54,477 bases of DNA from an uncultured Succinivibrionaceae bacterium (GCA_944389865.1 CALXNX010000010.1:1-54477), one strand, 5' to 3'. Shown: positions 26,092-37,305, counted from the first letter of the stretch. Notes: a model not told the origin generated them from the sequence alone. Program-made: numbers and translations.

Positions 26092-27034
26092 AATTCATCA
26101 GGCGGGTAAAGCGCTGCTCAATCAGCCGATCCTGCGGCAGGCCGCGCAGGATCTGCAGCTCCTCAATTAAAGTCTGCTTAATAGCTGCTGCAGCTGCATC
26201 ATAATCGCGATGCGCGCCGCCTAAGGGCTCTTTAATCACGTCATCAATCAGGCCTAAAGCTTTAATCTTATCGGCAGTGATGTTCATGGCCTCTGCTGCC
26301 AGCGGAGCTTTTTCAGCGCTCTTCCATAAGATGGAGGCGCAGCCTTCCGGGGAAATAACCGAGTAGGTGGAGTACTGCAGCATATTGACGCGATCACCGA
26401 CGCCGATAGCCAGTGCGCCGCCTGATCCGCCTTCACCGATCACGGTGCAGATAATGGGAGTTTTGAGCTGAGCCATGCACTTTAAGCTTTCAGCAATGGC
26501 TCCGGCCTGGGAGCGCTCCTCCGCGCCCACGCCGGGGTAAGCGCCCGGAGTGTCAATAAAGGTAATGATAGGCATATTGAAGCGCTCAGCCATGTGCATT
26601 AAACGCATGGCCTTGCGGTAGCCCTCAGGGCGCGGCATGCCGAAATTGCGCAGGGTGCGCTCGCGCACATCGCGGCCCTTCTGATGGCCGATAACCATCA
26701 CGGGCAGTCCGTTTAAACGCGCAGGGCCGCCCACAATGGCCTTATCATCGGCAAATGCACGATCGCCGGCTAATTCCTGAAAATCAGTAAAGATGCGCTG
26801 AATGTAGTCTAAAGAGTACGGGCGCATGGGATGACGCGACAGCTGCGAAATCTGCCAGGAGGATAAGGAGGAATAGATCTTCTTGGTGAGCTCTAAGTTC
26901 TTTTTCTCCAGCTGCGCCAATTCCTTTGACATATCAACATCAATACCGGCAGTGCTGCTGATGCGCTTGAGCTCTTCAATATGCTCCAGCAGCTCGGCAA
27001 TCGGCTGTTCAAAATCTAAATAATTGATATTCAT
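26078..27034 (-). CDS. accA: Acetyl-CoA carboxylase carboxyltransferase subunit alpha
   Basis: AccA and AccD transfer the carboxyl group from biotin to acetyl-CoA, the first committed step of fatty acid synthesis. The start ATG at 27032-27034 follows GGGAG by six bases; a TTG one codon further up is less likely. The 318 residues match the E. coli protein, with the opening [21 protein letters not shown], then [63 protein letters not shown], and the oxyanion-type [39 protein letters not shown]. In E. coli dnaE directly precedes accA; here rnhB does. Confidence 0.98.
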   Translation of the reverse strand: MNINYLDFEQPIAELLEHIEELKRISSTAGIDVDMSKELAQLEKKNLELTKKIYSSLSSWQISQLSRHPMRPYSLDYIQRIFTDFQELAGDRAFADDKAIVGGPARLNGLPVMVIGHQKGRDVRERTLRNFGMPRPEGYRKAMRLMHMAERFNMPIITFIDTPGAYPGVGAEERSQAGAIAESLKCMAQLKTPIICTVIGEGGSGGALAIGVGDRVNMLQYSTYSVISPEGCASILWKSAEKAPLAAEAMNITADKIKALGLIDDVIKEPLGGAHRDYDAAAAAIKQTLIEELQILRGLPQDRLIEQRFTRLMNYGYC

Positions 27035-27110
27035 CAAATACTCCCTTTTTCCTGCGCTGAGCCAGCGTCTAAATTTACCGCAGTCAGCGTCATTTTTCCA
27101 GCATCAAACC

Positions 27111-27749
27111 TTAGATTTGTGAGGCCCGCTGCGCCATGAGTTTGGCCACAGGTCCATAGGATCTGCGGTAGCAGTCAAGCAGCGGCAGCTGCTGCAGGCG
27201 CTCTAAATGCGCCTTAGTAGGATAACCTTTGTGCTGTGCAAAGCCGTACTCCGGATACTGACGATCGAGCTCATAAAGCTCATGATCACGGGTAACCTTA
27301 GCCAGGATAGATGCCGCCGCGATCTCCGGCACGCGGGCATCGCCCTTAACCACCGCCTGAGCCATTAAGGGCAGCTCCGGCGGGAGCTTATTGCCGTCCA
27401 CCAGCATTAAAGCGCAGGGCAGATCCATGTTCAGGTACGCCCGGCGCATGGCCAGCAGCGCCGCATTTAAGATATTGAGCTCATCAATTTCCTGCGGCGT
27501 GCACTCACCGATGCCGAAGGCCAGCGCATCGCGCTTGATAAGATAAAAGAGCTCCTCGCGCTTTTTCTCACTAAGCTTCTTCGAGTCATTGAGCCCCGCG
27601 ATGGCCTTTGCCGGATCCAGCACCACGCAGGCGGCCGTGACATTGCCCATTAAGGGCCCGCGCCCGGCCTCATCGACCCCGCAGATAAGATGGGTCTTAG
27701 GGTCAATAGGATAAACAAAGGGCTCAAGAGGTGCTTTAATGCGCGCCAT
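27111..27749 (-). CDS. rnhB: Ribonuclease HII
   Basis: RNase HII cleaves RNA in RNA/DNA hybrids and starts removal of single ribonucleotides from DNA. The 212 residues match the family. The first catalytic pair lies in [23 protein letters not shown] (Asp26, Glu27). [15 protein letters not shown] follows, then LVDGNKLP with the third Asp and [26 protein letters not shown] with the fourth. AGGAGCGCAGC precedes the ATG. It follows lpxB by 11 bases as in E. coli, but the next gene downstream is accA rather than dnaE. Confidence 0.97.
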   Translation of the reverse strand: MARIKAPLEPFVYPIDPKTHLICGVDEAGRGPLMGNVTAACVVLDPAKAIAGLNDSKKLSEKKREELFYLIKRDALAFGIGECTPQEIDELNILNAALLAMRRAYLNMDLPCALMLVDGNKLPPELPLMAQAVVKGDARVPEIAAASILAKVTRDHELYELDRQYPEYGFAQHKGYPTKAHLERLQQLPLLDCYRRSYGPVAKLMAQRASQI

Positions 27750-27760
27750 GCTGCGCTCCT

Positions 27761-29197
27761 TTAATGGTCAGCCTTAAGGCTGACCTCGGCGTGATGCTTA
27801 AGCAGCGCGTCTGCGCTGTACTCCGGCTGTGATCTGCTCGCAGGCTCTGCTTTCTGTGCAGACATCTCCTGCGGCTGTGCCGCAGGTTCAGTCTCTGTGC
27901 TCTCAGGCGGCTCTGCCGCTGCCGGCGCGTGCGTCGGCGCTTCATCCTGCTCTCTGGGCTCTTCGGGCTGGGGCTGCGCTGGCGCGGGGATCTCTGAGAC
28001 TTCAGTGATCTGCCCTGCAGATTTCTGCATTAAGGTAAAAATCGCCTGCGCCGCGATTTCATCGCTGTTCATGCAGATGGCTTTATGAATGGTCAGAAAT
28101 TCTTTTTTCATTAAAAGATTATCTGACTTTAAAAGCTTCACCATCTCGGCTGCCAGCAGCTCCGGCCGGCAGTTTTCCTGAATGAACTCGCCTACAATTC
28201 TGCGCCGGGCCAGCAGATTGGGCAGCGAGTACATGTCAATCTTAAGCAGATGCCGAGCGATGGCGGCGGAAAGAGCGCTTACCTTATAGGCCACCGCCAT
28301 CGGACGCTTTAAGAGCATAGTCTCAAAGGCCACCGTGCCGCAGGTAAGGAGCACGGCATCAGAGGCCGCGATCACCTCCTGACTGCGCCGCACGTAGATG
28401 GTCAGCGACAGATCCGGGGCATGCTCCAGCCATAAGTCTTTGAGCAGCACCGCCCGCTCATCATTGACGGCGACGGAAATAAACACCACGTCTTTGAGCT
28501 GATGCTTGACCAGACGCGCGGTGCGGGCAAAGATCGGCACCATGCGGGTAAGCTCGCCTTTGCGCGAGCCGGGCAGGATCGCCATTACCTTAGTGACGCC
28601 GCGCTCTATGGGCTCAACGCAGTGCCGATAGAGGTCAAGGCGCTCGCGCGCATCCTCAGCATCGTTTTCAAAAGGCACCGCATTGGCAAGGGTATGTCCA
28701 ACGTAGGTGCAGGGCATCCCGACTCTATCGTAGAAATCCTTTTCAAAGGGCAGCAGCGCCAGCACTTCATCGCAGGAGCGGCGAATAGTCTTCATGCGCC
28801 CTTCGCGCCAGGCCCACACCGAGGGACTGACGTAATGCACCGTCGGAATGCCGGCCTGCTTTAATTTGCGCTCGACAGTTAAATTAAAATCGGGAGCATC
28901 GATGCCGACCATGACGCAGGGACGGGCATCCTGCAGGGTTTTAATCAGCTGGCGGCGGATTTTGAGAATGGGGACTAAATGCGAAACTACCTCAAAAAGC
29001 CCCATCACCGACAGCTCATCCATGGCAAAGGCGGAGGTAAAGCCCTCGGCAATCATCCTGGGACCGCCGATGCCGATGAAGGCCGCCTGCGGATCGCGGC
29101 GGCGGATGGCGCGCATTAAGCCGGCCCCCAGGGTATCCCCGGAGGCTTCACCGACCACAATGGCGTATAAATGCTGATTTCGATCGAGCGCAGTCAT
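27761..29197 (-). CDS. lpxB: Lipid-A-disaccharide synthase with C-terminal extension
   Basis: LpxB joins UDP-2,3-diacylglucosamine and lipid X to the lipid A disaccharide on the inner membrane face. The GT19 core covers about residues 1-388, with [21 protein letters not shown] at the N-terminus, [39 protein letters not shown], and [26 protein letters not shown]. The family is normally about 380 residues; here 478 are read. The extra 90 residues ([20 protein letters not shown] and onward) are Pro/Glu/Ala/Gln-rich, low complexity and acidic, ending [15 protein letters not shown]. The start overlaps the lpxA stop by one base (TGATG). Confidence 0.96.
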   Translation of the reverse strand: MTALDRNQHLYAIVVGEASGDTLGAGLMRAIRRRDPQAAFIGIGGPRMIAEGFTSAFAMDELSVMGLFEVVSHLVPILKIRRQLIKTLQDARPCVMVGIDAPDFNLTVERKLKQAGIPTVHYVSPSVWAWREGRMKTIRRSCDEVLALLPFEKDFYDRVGMPCTYVGHTLANAVPFENDAEDARERLDLYRHCVEPIERGVTKVMAILPGSRKGELTRMVPIFARTARLVKHQLKDVVFISVAVNDERAVLLKDLWLEHAPDLSLTIYVRRSQEVIAASDAVLLTCGTVAFETMLLKRPMAVAYKVSALSAAIARHLLKIDMYSLPNLLARRRIVGEFIQENCRPELLAAEMVKLLKSDNLLMKKEFLTIHKAICMNSDEIAAQAIFTLMQKSAGQITEVSEIPAPAQPQPEEPREQDEAPTHAPAAAEPPESTETEPAAQPQEMSAQKAEPASRSQPEYSADALLKHHAEVSLKADH

Positions 29198-29985
29198 CAG
29201 CGCACAATTCCGCGGCCGCTTTCCTTTAAGAAGTCCACTAAAGGCTGTACGCAGCTTTCAGTTTTGGCCATCTCGCTTAACTGCTCTATCGCCTGCTCAA
29301 TGGTATTGTGCTTGTGATAGATGATCATATAGGCGCGGCGCAGGGCGTTGACCTGCTCCTCAGTAAAGCCGCGGCGCAGCAGCCCGACGCGGTTGATGCC
29401 GTGAGCCTTGGCGTAGTGGCCGGCGGCCATCACGTAAGGCGGGACGTCCATATTAAGAGCCGCCATGCCGGCCACAAAGGCATGCGCGCCCACGCGCCCA
29501 AACTGATGGATGGCTGACAGACCGCCGAAAATGACGTAATCGCCGATCACCACGTGGCCGGCCAGGGTTGCATTGTTGGCAAAAATACAGTTGTCGCCGA
29601 TGACGCAGTCATGCGCCACATGCACGTTGACCATGAAGAGATTGTGACTGCCCACCCGGGTGACGGCATTGCCCTGCACCGTGCCGCGATGCATGGTGCA
29701 GTGCTCGCGGATCACATTGTCATCGCCGATTTCCAGCGTGGTCGGCTCGTTTCTGTACTTTAAGTCCTGACAGGCCTCGCCGATGGAGCAGAACTGATAG
29801 ATGTGATTGCGCCTGCCGATCTTAGTCGGACCGCGCAGCACGCAGAAAGGCTCAATGACGCAGCCCTCGCCTACCTGCACCTCGCCTTCAATAATGACAT
29901 GCGCCTTGATGACGACGTTAGGACCGATGACAGCGCTGTCCGCCACCTGTGCGGACGGATCAATTAAGGCAGTAGGATCAATCAT
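29197..29985 (-). CDS. lpxA: UDP-N-acetylglucosamine acyltransferase
   Basis: LpxA transfers a hydroxyacyl chain from ACP to the 3-OH of UDP-GlcNAc, the first step of lipid A synthesis. The 262 residues form the left-handed beta-helix of hexapeptide repeats ([LIV]-G-x4), starting [28 protein letters not shown], and a helical C-terminal bundle. The catalytic His is visible as [10 protein letters not shown] at 121-130 (His125, the same number as in E. coli). [23 protein letters not shown] begins the C-terminal helices. The order fabZ-lpxA-lpxB is the usual gammaproteobacterial one; 13 bases separate it from fabZ. Confidence 0.98.
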   Translation of the reverse strand: MIDPTALIDPSAQVADSAVIGPNVVIKAHVIIEGEVQVGEGCVIEPFCVLRGPTKIGRRNHIYQFCSIGEACQDLKYRNEPTTLEIGDDNVIREHCTMHRGTVQGNAVTRVGSHNLFMVNVHVAHDCVIGDNCIFANNATLAGHVVIGDYVIFGGLSAIHQFGRVGAHAFVAGMAALNMDVPPYVMAAGHYAKAHGINRVGLLRRGFTEEQVNALRRAYMIIYHKHNTIEQAIEQLSEMAKTESCVQPLVDFLKESGRGIVR

Positions 29986-29998
29986 GCCGCCTCCTGCT

Positions 29999-30466
29999 TT
30001 AAGCCTTGACCTTGGCGCACATTAAGTCGGCCGAACACACTACATTGCCGTCCACGGTCGCCACACCCTTAAACGAGGCGATGCCGCGCTTTTCCTTTAA
30101 AAATTCGACATCCAGGACCAGCTGATCGCCCGGCACCACCGGATGACGGAAGCGGGCATGATCGATGGAAGCAAAATAGTACAGCTCTCCGGGGTTAGGC
30201 TTGCCCACCATGGTAAAGGCCAGCACGCCGGTAGCCTGAGCCATGGCCTCTAAAATTAAAACGCCCGGCAGCACCGGCTTGCCCGGGAAATGACCTTGGA
30301 AGAACGGCTCATTGAAGGAGATGTTCTTAATGGCCTTTAAGGTCTTGTGCTCCTCAGTAATGGAGTAGTCAATTACCCTATCCACCATTAAGAAAGGATA
30401 GCGGTGCGGGAGCAGACTCATAATCTCTTCGACATTTAAAGTTTTCTTCTGCACTTGTTCAGTCAC
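29999..30466 (-). CDS. fabZ: (3R)-hydroxyacyl-ACP dehydratase
   Basis: FabZ dehydrates beta-hydroxyacyl-ACP in fatty acid elongation and competes with LpxA/LpxD for the hydroxyacyl-ACP pool. The frame is open to 30523, but AGGAG lies seven bases before the GTG at 30464-30466, which gives a 155-residue protein of the usual size; I use that start. The hot-dog fold landmarks are [14 protein letters not shown] (about 18-31), [29 protein letters not shown] with catalytic His59 and Glu73, and [19 protein letters not shown]. It sits between lpxD and lpxA, as in related genomes. Confidence 0.96.
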   Translation of the reverse strand: MTEQVQKKTLNVEEIMSLLPHRYPFLMVDRVIDYSITEEHKTLKAIKNISFNEPFFQGHFPGKPVLPGVLILEAMAQATGVLAFTMVGKPNPGELYYFASIDHARFRHPVVPGDQLVLDVEFLKEKRGIASFKGVATVDGNVVCSADLMCAKVKA

Positions 30467-30582
30467 TTTGCTTCTCCTAAAACTTGCAGTTCTCTTTTTT
30501 TCTGCTGTTATTTTAATCCACAAACTAAGCCGGCGGCTTGCAGAGTGCCTGCAGGCGTCAGTAAATTTGCGCCCGGCAGGTC

Positions 30583-31617
30583 TCAGGCCTGCTTTTGGCC
30601 CTCCAGCGCAGCTAAGCGGCGTTCCAGCTCATTGACCTTGTGATACATCTCATTGATGTGCAGCACGCGGGAGGCGGTCAGACGCCACTCCTTATTGCTC
30701 TGCGCCGGGATGCCGGAGGAATAAATGCCCGGCTTATCGATGGAGCGCATCACCATGCACATACCGCTGATGGTCACCTGATCGGCAATCTCTATATGAC
30801 CGTTGAAGACCGAGGTGCCGCCGATAATGCAGTAGCGGCCGATCTTGACGCTGCCTGCGAAGGTAGTGCCGCCGGCCACCGCCGTCCCGGTGCCGATTTT
30901 CACGTTGTGGGCAATCTGACAGAGATTGTCGATAATGACATTGTCCTCAATCACGGTGTCATCTAAAGCGCCGCGATCGATGCAGGTGCAGGCGCCGATC
31001 TCCACAAAACTGCCGATGCGCACATGCCCGGTCTGCGGGATCTTCAGCCAGCGGCCCTTTTCGTTGGCATAGCCGAAGCCGTCCGAGCCGATGACGGTGC
31101 CCGACTGCACTAAGCAGTGCGCGCCGATAAAGACATCGTGATAGACCGAAACATTGGGATAGAGCTTAGTGTACTCGCCGATTTGCGCCCGCGGGCCGAT
31201 GACGCAGCCCGCGCCAATCTGCGCATACGCGCCGATCTCAGCCTCCGGGCCGATGACGGCATTGGCGCCGACGCTGACGTCAGCGCCTAGGACGGCCGCA
31301 GGGTCAATCACCGCCGTAGGGTGAATGCCGTCTGCGATGCGCGGGGTATTGTCCAGCAGCTGTGCGGTTTTGGCAAAACCGACGTAAGGATCGGGCAGCA
31401 CCAGGGCGGCCTTGCCGCCCACATGCGGGAGATCATCCGCGCGCACAATCACGGCGCTGGCCTGACTTGCCGTCAGGACGCTGCGATAGCGCGGATCAGA
31501 TAAAAAAGAAATTTCACCGCTGCCGGCAGTTTTTAAATTGGCAATGCGGTGGATCTCTACCGTACCGTCGCCCTCCAAGCGGGCCCCAATCTGTGCGGCA
31601 ATTGCGCTTAACTGCAT
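30583..31617 (-). CDS. lpxD: UDP-3-O-(3-hydroxyacyl)glucosamine N-acyltransferase
   Basis: LpxD adds the second hydroxyacyl chain (N-linked) to the lipid A precursor. The 344 residues have an N-terminal uridine-binding domain ([16 protein letters not shown] through [10 protein letters not shown], about 1-90). A long hexapeptide beta helix follows from [19 protein letters not shown]. The catalytic His is in [10 protein letters not shown] (His237). The C-terminal helix [19 protein letters not shown] is also typical. It follows skp after a gap that contains a strong hairpin. Confidence 0.97.
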   Translation of the reverse strand: MQLSAIAAQIGARLEGDGTVEIHRIANLKTAGSGEISFLSDPRYRSVLTASQASAVIVRADDLPHVGGKAALVLPDPYVGFAKTAQLLDNTPRIADGIHPTAVIDPAAVLGADVSVGANAVIGPEAEIGAYAQIGAGCVIGPRAQIGEYTKLYPNVSVYHDVFIGAHCLVQSGTVIGSDGFGYANEKGRWLKIPQTGHVRIGSFVEIGACTCIDRGALDDTVIEDNVIIDNLCQIAHNVKIGTGTAVAGGTTFAGSVKIGRYCIIGGTSVFNGHIEIADQVTISGMCMVMRSIDKPGIYSSGIPAQSNKEWRLTASRVLHINEMYHKVNELERRLAALEGQKQA

Positions 31618-31646
31618 AACTTATCTCCTGTTCCCGCCTTAAGCTC

Positions 31647-31676
31647 AAGCCGCAGCCTCGACTGCGGGTGCGGCTT
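31647..31676 (-). promoter_or_regulatory. Intercistronic hairpin skp/lpxD
   Basis: AAGCCGCA (31647-31654) pairs with TGCGGCTT (31669-31676) just behind the skp stop. No T-run follows on the minus strand, so it probably affects mRNA stability or partial termination. Confidence 0.5.
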
Positions 31677-31682
31677 TAAGGA

Positions 31683-32195
31683 TTATTTTTTGTGCTGTGC
31701 AGCAACGCGATCGATCACGTCCTGCGAGATATCCACAGCCTTCACGGCGTAGGCTACAGACTCGCCCTTAAGCACCAGCTGCAGGCCGCGCTCCTTGGCA
31801 ATGGCGTCCACTGCCTGCTGCACCAAGCCCCCAAGCTTCACCTGCTCCTCGCGGCCGCGGCGGTTAGCATCTTCCTGCAGAGCGCGGCCCTTTAAGTTGA
31901 AGTCCGACTGCAGCTGGGCTAAATGGCGCTGCGCATCAGTTAAAGCCTGACCGGTGAGCTTGCCGGACTGCAGCTCCTGACTTAACTTCTGACCTTCCTG
32001 ATCTAAAGTCTGCAGCTCCTGCTGGCGCGGGCCGAATTCCTTGGCCATGGCCGCCTGCGATTCCTTAGCCTGCGGGATCTCGTGCATGATCAGCGGCACA
32101 TTGATCACGGCAATGGTCGGAGCATCGGCAGCCTGAGCTGCCCCCACACTCAACAGCAGCGCGGCTGCAGCTGCGCTTAAGTTGCGCTTTAACAT
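31683..32195 (-). CDS. skp: Periplasmic chaperone Skp (OmpH family)
   Basis: Skp is a trimeric periplasmic chaperone that holds unfolded outer-membrane proteins on their way to BamA. The 170 residues begin with a signal peptide (LSAAAAALLLSVGAAQAA, cleavage near 22). A short beta part follows (TIAVINVPLIMHEIPQAK), then a long coiled coil (about 45-125) that forms the tentacles, and a final beta/helix part (ALAKERGLQLVLKGESVAYAVKAVDIS-like). It lies directly downstream of bamA, the standard arrangement. The level of sequence conservation is low, as usual for Skp, but context makes the call firm. Confidence 0.93.
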   Translation of the reverse strand: MLKRNLSAAAAALLLSVGAAQAADAPTIAVINVPLIMHEIPQAKESQAAMAKEFGPRQQELQTLDQEGQKLSQELQSGKLTGQALTDAQRHLAQLQSDFNLKGRALQEDANRRGREEQVKLGGLVQQAVDAIAKERGLQLVLKGESVAYAVKAVDISQDVIDRVAAQHKK

Positions 32196-32243
32196 TTTTA
32201 GTTTTTCCTCATTTTATCTGCTTTATCAGCATTAAAACCTGTA

Positions 32244-34652
32244 TTAGAACCGGCCGCCGATGTTGAAGTTGAACACCTGCGTGTCGTCACCGCTGTAATC
32301 CTTGACCGGGCGGGCCAGCGAGAACACCAGGGGACCTATCGGCGACAGCCACTGCAGCGATACGCCCACCGACATGCGGTACTTGGACGGATCGGCATCA
32401 TCATCGGTAGTTAAATAATCATCATCATGGGTATCCCACAGGGCGCCGGCATCCATGAACACCGTGGTGCGCACCTGACGCTTATAGGTCTCAGAAATAA
32501 GCGGGGTCGGCATGATGAACTCAGCTGATACCGTCCACAGCGCGTTGCCGCCTACCGGAGTATCAGAGACGTACGGACCGTGAGGGCCATTGTAGATAGC
32601 GCGCGGGCCGATGGAATTGCGATCAAAGCCGCGCATCCATTCAGAGCCGCCTAAGTAGAAATTGGTAAAGAACGGCAGGCGTTCCTGATCGCCGTAGCCG
32701 TCGCCATAGGCCGCGCGGCCGCGTACGGAGAACACCCAGTCGTGCTCCATATCCAGCGGCAGGTAATGATAAGTCTCAGCTGAAAGCTTGTAGTACTCCA
32801 AATCAGAGACTGACGGCAGGGTAGCGTAAGCGGACAGCACCTGTCGCGAGCCTGAAGTCGGGAACACCGTGCGGTCCAGGTTGTTGCGCACAAAGCGGAC
32901 CGAGGAGTTAAAGTTATTGAAGGTATCCGAATAATCCGAGCCGCCGTTCTGATCCTCCCAGAACACTAAGGCCTGCGAGAACAAGTCATCGCCCGAATCA
33001 ATGCGGTTCTGCTCAAAGCCCAGGCTGTAGCCCATGCTCATATTTTCAGCGATGGGATAGCCGGTAGTAAGCTCAATACCCGTGGTTTCGTTTTCGTAGC
33101 GCACCACGTCAGCGTCATCGCCCTGGAACTTATCGTAATAGATGCGCCCGCCGAGGCTTACGGCATCTACCGTATAGTAAGGCTCGGTATAGCTTACCTC
33201 AGCGTGATCGCGGTAATCATTGGAATAGGCGGAAATACTGGCGCGCGAGCCCCAGCCGAAGACATTGCTCTGCGACACGCCGCCCTGGATCATAAAGCCC
33301 GAATCCGTACCGTAGCCCAAGCCGCCGGTGATGGCGCCGGTGGGCTGCTCTTTAACTTCAACGTTTAAGTTCACGGTATCCGGAGTATTGCCGGCGCGCT
33401 GCGGCTCAATGCTGACGGTCTCATAGAAGCCGGTGCGGTTCAAGCGGGCCTCGGAGTCATCCACGGCCTCATTGGACAGCCACGTGCCGTCCATCTGGCG
33501 GATCTCGCGGCGCACCACGGTATCATCGGTGCTGTTGTTGCCGGTAATTAAGACCTGACTGACATAGACGCGCGAGCCCGGCTCAACGTGGAACTCCAGG
33601 TTAACGCGCTTATTTTCCTCATCGTAGGAGGGGAAAGCGCGCACCTGCGAATAGGCGTAGCCGTATTTGCCCAGATAATTGCGCAGCGCCTCTTCAATGG
33701 AGCTGACCTTAGCGGCAGAATAAATTTCGCCCTCCTCAAAGGTCAAAAGCTGCTCCATCTGCTCGCCGTACTTTAAAGTATCGCCGCGCAGCGAGGCTTT
33801 GCCTACGGTGTACTGATCGCCTTCATCAACGCCGATGGTTAAATACAGGCCCCTGCGATCAGGCGTCATTTCCACCGAGGTATCGGTGATGCGGAACTTC
33901 ACGTAGCCGCGGTCCATATAGTAGGAGCGCAGGGTCTCTAAGTCCGCGCCGAATTTCTGGGTGTCGTAGCGCTGATTAGCGAGGAAATTCCACCACGGCA
34001 CATCGTCGCGCAGCTGCAGCTGCGCCAGCAGTACATCTTCGTCAAAGGCGTGATTGCCCACAATGTTGATCTGCTGAATTTCCGCCCCCTCGCCTTCAGT
34101 GAACTCCAGCTTCACATCGACGCGGTTGCGCGGCAGATAGGACAGCACCGTGCGCACTTTAGCCTGATACATGCCCGCGCCGTGATAGAAGTCCTCTAAA
34201 GAGCGCTGAATGCTGTTTAAAGTCTGAACGTTTAAGGGCTCGCCGGCGCGCAGCCCCTGATCTTCAATCACCTTGCGCAAAGCGTCCTCGGCAATCTGCT
34301 CATTGCCGGAAAATTCCACGTTGCCGATGGTCGGGCGCTCTTTGACCGTGACGATGAGCTTGCCGCCGTCGCGCGACAGCGCCACATCATCAAAGTTGCC
34401 GGTGGCGTATAAGCGCTTTAAGGCCAAAGCGCTGCCTGAGGCGTCCAAGGTATCGCCCTGCTCTACCGGCAATGCCAGGAGCACCGCGCCTAAGGACACG
34501 CGGTTTAAGCCGCGCACTTCAATATCCTGCACCACAAAAGGCTCAGCGCCGGGCGCCGCTGCCGCTCCAGCAGGCAGCAGGGCAGAGCTTAAAGCCAGGC
34601 TCAGGCAGAAAGCCAAAGCAGTCTTTCGTCTCAGACGTTTCATACAATTCAA
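32244..34652 (-). CDS. bamA: Outer membrane protein assembly factor BamA
   Basis: BamA is the core of the BAM machine that folds beta-barrel proteins into the outer membrane. The 802 residues start with a signal peptide (about 1-33) followed by five POTRA domains: [25 protein letters not shown] opens POTRA1, and [30 protein letters not shown] lies in POTRA5. The 16-stranded barrel starts near [28 protein letters not shown]. The loop motif of the family is present as [12 protein letters not shown] (V/IRGF type, here MRGF). The C-terminus ends in a phenylalanine (FNFNIGGRF), the signal for BAM recognition. It is between rseP and skp. Confidence 0.98.
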   Translation of the reverse strand: MNCMKRLRRKTALAFCLSLALSSALLPAGAAAAPGAEPFVVQDIEVRGLNRVSLGAVLLALPVEQGDTLDASGSALALKRLYATGNFDDVALSRDGGKLIVTVKERPTIGNVEFSGNEQIAEDALRKVIEDQGLRAGEPLNVQTLNSIQRSLEDFYHGAGMYQAKVRTVLSYLPRNRVDVKLEFTEGEGAEIQQINIVGNHAFDEDVLLAQLQLRDDVPWWNFLANQRYDTQKFGADLETLRSYYMDRGYVKFRITDTSVEMTPDRRGLYLTIGVDEGDQYTVGKASLRGDTLKYGEQMEQLLTFEEGEIYSAAKVSSIEEALRNYLGKYGYAYSQVRAFPSYDEENKRVNLEFHVEPGSRVYVSQVLITGNNSTDDTVVRREIRQMDGTWLSNEAVDDSEARLNRTGFYETVSIEPQRAGNTPDTVNLNVEVKEQPTGAITGGLGYGTDSGFMIQGGVSQSNVFGWGSRASISAYSNDYRDHAEVSYTEPYYTVDAVSLGGRIYYDKFQGDDADVVRYENETTGIELTTGYPIAENMSMGYSLGFEQNRIDSGDDLFSQALVFWEDQNGGSDYSDTFNNFNSSVRFVRNNLDRTVFPTSGSRQVLSAYATLPSVSDLEYYKLSAETYHYLPLDMEHDWVFSVRGRAAYGDGYGDQERLPFFTNFYLGGSEWMRGFDRNSIGPRAIYNGPHGPYVSDTPVGGNALWTVSAEFIMPTPLISETYKRQVRTTVFMDAGALWDTHDDDYLTTDDDADPSKYRMSVGVSLQWLSPIGPLVFSLARPVKDYSGDDTQVFNFNIGGRF

Positions 34653-34744
34653 CCTTTAACTGCAATATCGCAACAGACCGCAGCTTTCTGCAATCTGCAA
34701 AAATTCTGTTCAGCTGCCGTCCTGCCCTGTCTGCGCGCACTCTT

Positions 34745-36097
34745 TTAGAGCGCCTTTAAATCGTTAAAGACTGCAAACAGCGACAGCGTAATGATCATAA
34801 AGAGCCCCAGCGCGCTTAAGACGTACTGCAGACGCGGTCCGGGCCTTCGGCCCGTCAGACCTTCGCAGGCAATAAAGAGCAGCTGTCCGCCGTCCAGCAC
34901 CGGGATCGGCAGTAAATTCAAGATACCTAAGTTTACACTAATAGCGGCTAAAAAGCTTAGGAAGAACACAAAGCCGATGCTGGCGCTCTGCCCCGCCCCC
35001 TTGGCTATGGCAATGGGTCCGGAGATGTTCTGCGCCGAGATCTGCCCGGTAAGGAGCTTATAAGTAGAGCTCACAATAAACAGCGACATCCGACCGGTAT
35101 CGGAAGCGGCTTTAAGCAGACTCTCTGCAGGTCCGTATGACTTCTCGGTATAAAGCTCCGGCAGCGGTTTAATATTCACCCCAATCCCTACCTGCGGGCG
35201 ATAGGTCTTAGTCTTTTCATTAAAGATCTGCTCAGGGAAAATCTGCGCGGTATACAGCTGCCCCGCCCGCTCAATTTCCACCGTCAGCATCCCGGAGCTC
35301 TGTCCAATTGCATCCTGCACCCGATACCAGGAAGGGGTAGGTGCGCCGTTAATTGCGATGATCTTATCGCCAGGCTCAAGGCCGGCGTTATAGGCAGGTC
35401 CGCCGGCGGTCACGGTATCTAAAGTCTCAGAGATTCTGCCGGCGCAGGGGCGCAGGCCAATCTGTTCCAACGGCGAGATCTGGGGAGTAAGTTCAATTCC
35501 GGAAAGATTGAGACTCAAAACGCGCTCCTGGCCCTGTCCCATGTCGGCCTTAACCATAACCGTGACCGGGGTCTTGTCATTTAAATGCTCGGCCAAAGCC
35601 ATGGCCGCACTGCCCCAATCGGTCACCGCGGCGCCGTTGACCGCGGTCAGCTCATCGTTTACCGCAAAGCCTGCAGCCGCCGCCGGCGAGTTGGGAATGA
35701 CGTCGCCGGTCACCGGGCGCAGCACCTGTACGCCCAGAAAATTGACCAGAGCATAGAAGACAAAGGCCAGCACAATATTGAAGACAGGGCCGGCGGCAAT
35801 GATGAGGGCGCGCTGCTTTAAGCTTTTGGCCATGAAGGCATCCGGCGGCAGCTGACCGTCTGCCGTGCGCTCTTCACCCAGCATCTTCACATAGCCGCCC
35901 AAGGGAACGGCAGATAAGGCAAATTCACAGCCGTCGCGCATTCTGCGCCGGTACAGCACCGTGCCGAAGCCGATGGAGAAGCGTTCTACTTTGACGCCGC
36001 ACCAGCGCGCGGCAAGAAAATGACCCAGCTCATGAAAGGAAATTAAGATGCCTAAGGCCAGCGCAAAAAACAGCAGATTCCACAGTCCGCTGAGCAT
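34745..36097 (-). CDS. rseP: Site-2 intramembrane metalloprotease RseP
   Basis: RseP cuts anti-sigma-E factor RseA inside the membrane and clears signal peptides. The 450 residues have four hydrophobic helices. The zinc site HELGH is at 22-26 in the first helix, with the third ligand region NLLPIPVLDGGQLLF near 395-409. Two PDZ domains lie between (SPAAAAGFAVNDELTAVNGAAV and AYNAGLEPGDKIIAINGAPT). It overlaps the dxr stop by one base (TGATG) and lies upstream of bamA, the conserved arrangement. Confidence 0.97.
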   Translation of the reverse strand: MLSGLWNLLFFALALGILISFHELGHFLAARWCGVKVERFSIGFGTVLYRRRMRDGCEFALSAVPLGGYVKMLGEERTADGQLPPDAFMAKSLKQRALIIAAGPVFNIVLAFVFYALVNFLGVQVLRPVTGDVIPNSPAAAAGFAVNDELTAVNGAAVTDWGSAAMALAEHLNDKTPVTVMVKADMGQGQERVLSLNLSGIELTPQISPLEQIGLRPCAGRISETLDTVTAGGPAYNAGLEPGDKIIAINGAPTPSWYRVQDAIGQSSGMLTVEIERAGQLYTAQIFPEQIFNEKTKTYRPQVGIGVNIKPLPELYTEKSYGPAESLLKAASDTGRMSLFIVSSTYKLLTGQISAQNISGPIAIAKGAGQSASIGFVFFLSFLAAISVNLGILNLLPIPVLDGGQLLFIACEGLTGRRPGPRLQYVLSALGLFMIITLSLFAVFNDLKAL

Positions 36098-37305
36098 CAG
36101 TGTCTTTCTCCTAAAGAAGCCGCCGTCGCTGCCGCCTGCCGGCGGGCGCGGGCATCGAGGGCGAGAATGTCCTCAAGGCTGTGCGGATTAAAGCCGGGCG
36201 GAACGCCGCGATTGAGCTCCGTTTCCACAACTCGGGCGATATCAGGATAGCCGATCCGGCCTTTAAGGAAAGCCTCTACCGCAGCTTCATTAGCGGCATT
36301 TAAGATCACGCACTCTCCCTGTCCGGCGCAGCCGGCTTCAATTGCCAGCTTCAGGCAGGGATAGCGCTTGAAATCAGGCTTGAAGAAGGTCAGCTGCTCA
36401 AGCTTAGTAAAATCCAAAGGCTCAACGCCAGCAGCAATGCGCTCAGGATAAGCTAAGGCTCTGGCAATCGGCGTTTTCATATCCGGCCTCCCTAATTGAG
36501 CCAAGACTGCGCCGTCCTTATAAGCGACCATGGAGTGCACCACCGACTGCGGATGAATGACAATCTCAATATCCTCAGCCCCGGCATTGAATAAAAAGCG
36601 CGCTTCAATAAATTCGAGGCCCTTATTCATCATGGTAGCGCTGTCGATAGTGATCTTAGGCCCCATGGACCAGACCGGATGCTGCAGAGCCTCCTCCGCC
36701 TGCACCAGGGCCAGCTCTTCAAGCGGGCGGGTGCGGAAGGGACCGCCGGAGCCTGTCAGTAAAATCTTCTCCACGCCGTGCGCTTTAAGCGCGCAGCGAC
36801 CGACAGTACGCTGACAGCTCTCAGGCAGCGACTGGAAAATAGCGCTGTGCTCAGAGTCAATCGGCAGTACCGCCGCCTGATGCTCCTGAGCAGTCTTAAA
36901 GAAAAGCTGCCCGGTCATCACCAAGGCTTCCTTATTGGCAAGTCCCACGCGTGCGCCGCTTTGCAGCGCCGCTAAGGCAGACTTAAGGCCCGCCGCTCCC
37001 ACAATAGCCGCAATAGTGAAGTCGTGAGAGGCGCCGGCAAGCTGGCAGACGCCGGATTCGCCTTCCAGAATCCCGCATTTAAGACCGGCGCTTTTAACCT
37101 TGGCGCGCAGCTGCGCTGCAGCCTTGACATCAAAAAGCGCTGCCTGCTCGACCTTAAACTCCTTAATGATGTCAAAGAGCTTATCGGCCTGCCGCAGCGC
37201 GCAGACTGAAGCCAGGCGATAGCGCTCAGGATTGCAGCGCAGCACCTGCAGTGCTGAAGTGCCGATGGAGCCGGTAGCTCCTAATAAGCAGATCCGCTCG
37301 GTCAT
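36097..37305 (-). CDS. dxr: 1-deoxy-D-xylulose 5-phosphate reductoisomerase
   Basis: Dxr (IspC) makes 2-C-methyl-erythritol 4-phosphate with NADPH, the committed step of the MEP isoprenoid pathway that feeds UppS. The frame is open 14 codons further up, but the ATG at 37303-37305 overlaps the cdsA stop (ATGA) and gives the normal N-terminus MTERICLLGATGSIGTSALQV, 402 residues. The NADPH motif GATGSIG is at 9-15. Catalytic segments are GLANKEALVMTG, LPIDSEHSAIFQSL, TGSGGPFR, and WSMGPKITIDSATMMNKGLEFIEARFLF with the metal ligands. Confidence 0.98.
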   Translation of the reverse strand: MTERICLLGATGSIGTSALQVLRCNPERYRLASVCALRQADKLFDIIKEFKVEQAALFDVKAAAQLRAKVKSAGLKCGILEGESGVCQLAGASHDFTIAAIVGAAGLKSALAALQSGARVGLANKEALVMTGQLFFKTAQEHQAAVLPIDSEHSAIFQSLPESCQRTVGRCALKAHGVEKILLTGSGGPFRTRPLEELALVQAEEALQHPVWSMGPKITIDSATMMNKGLEFIEARFLFNAGAEDIEIVIHPQSVVHSMVAYKDGAVLAQLGRPDMKTPIARALAYPERIAAGVEPLDFTKLEQLTFFKPDFKRYPCLKLAIEAGCAGQGECVILNAANEAAVEAFLKGRIGYPDIARVVETELNRGVPPGFNPHSLEDILALDARARRQAAATAASLGERH

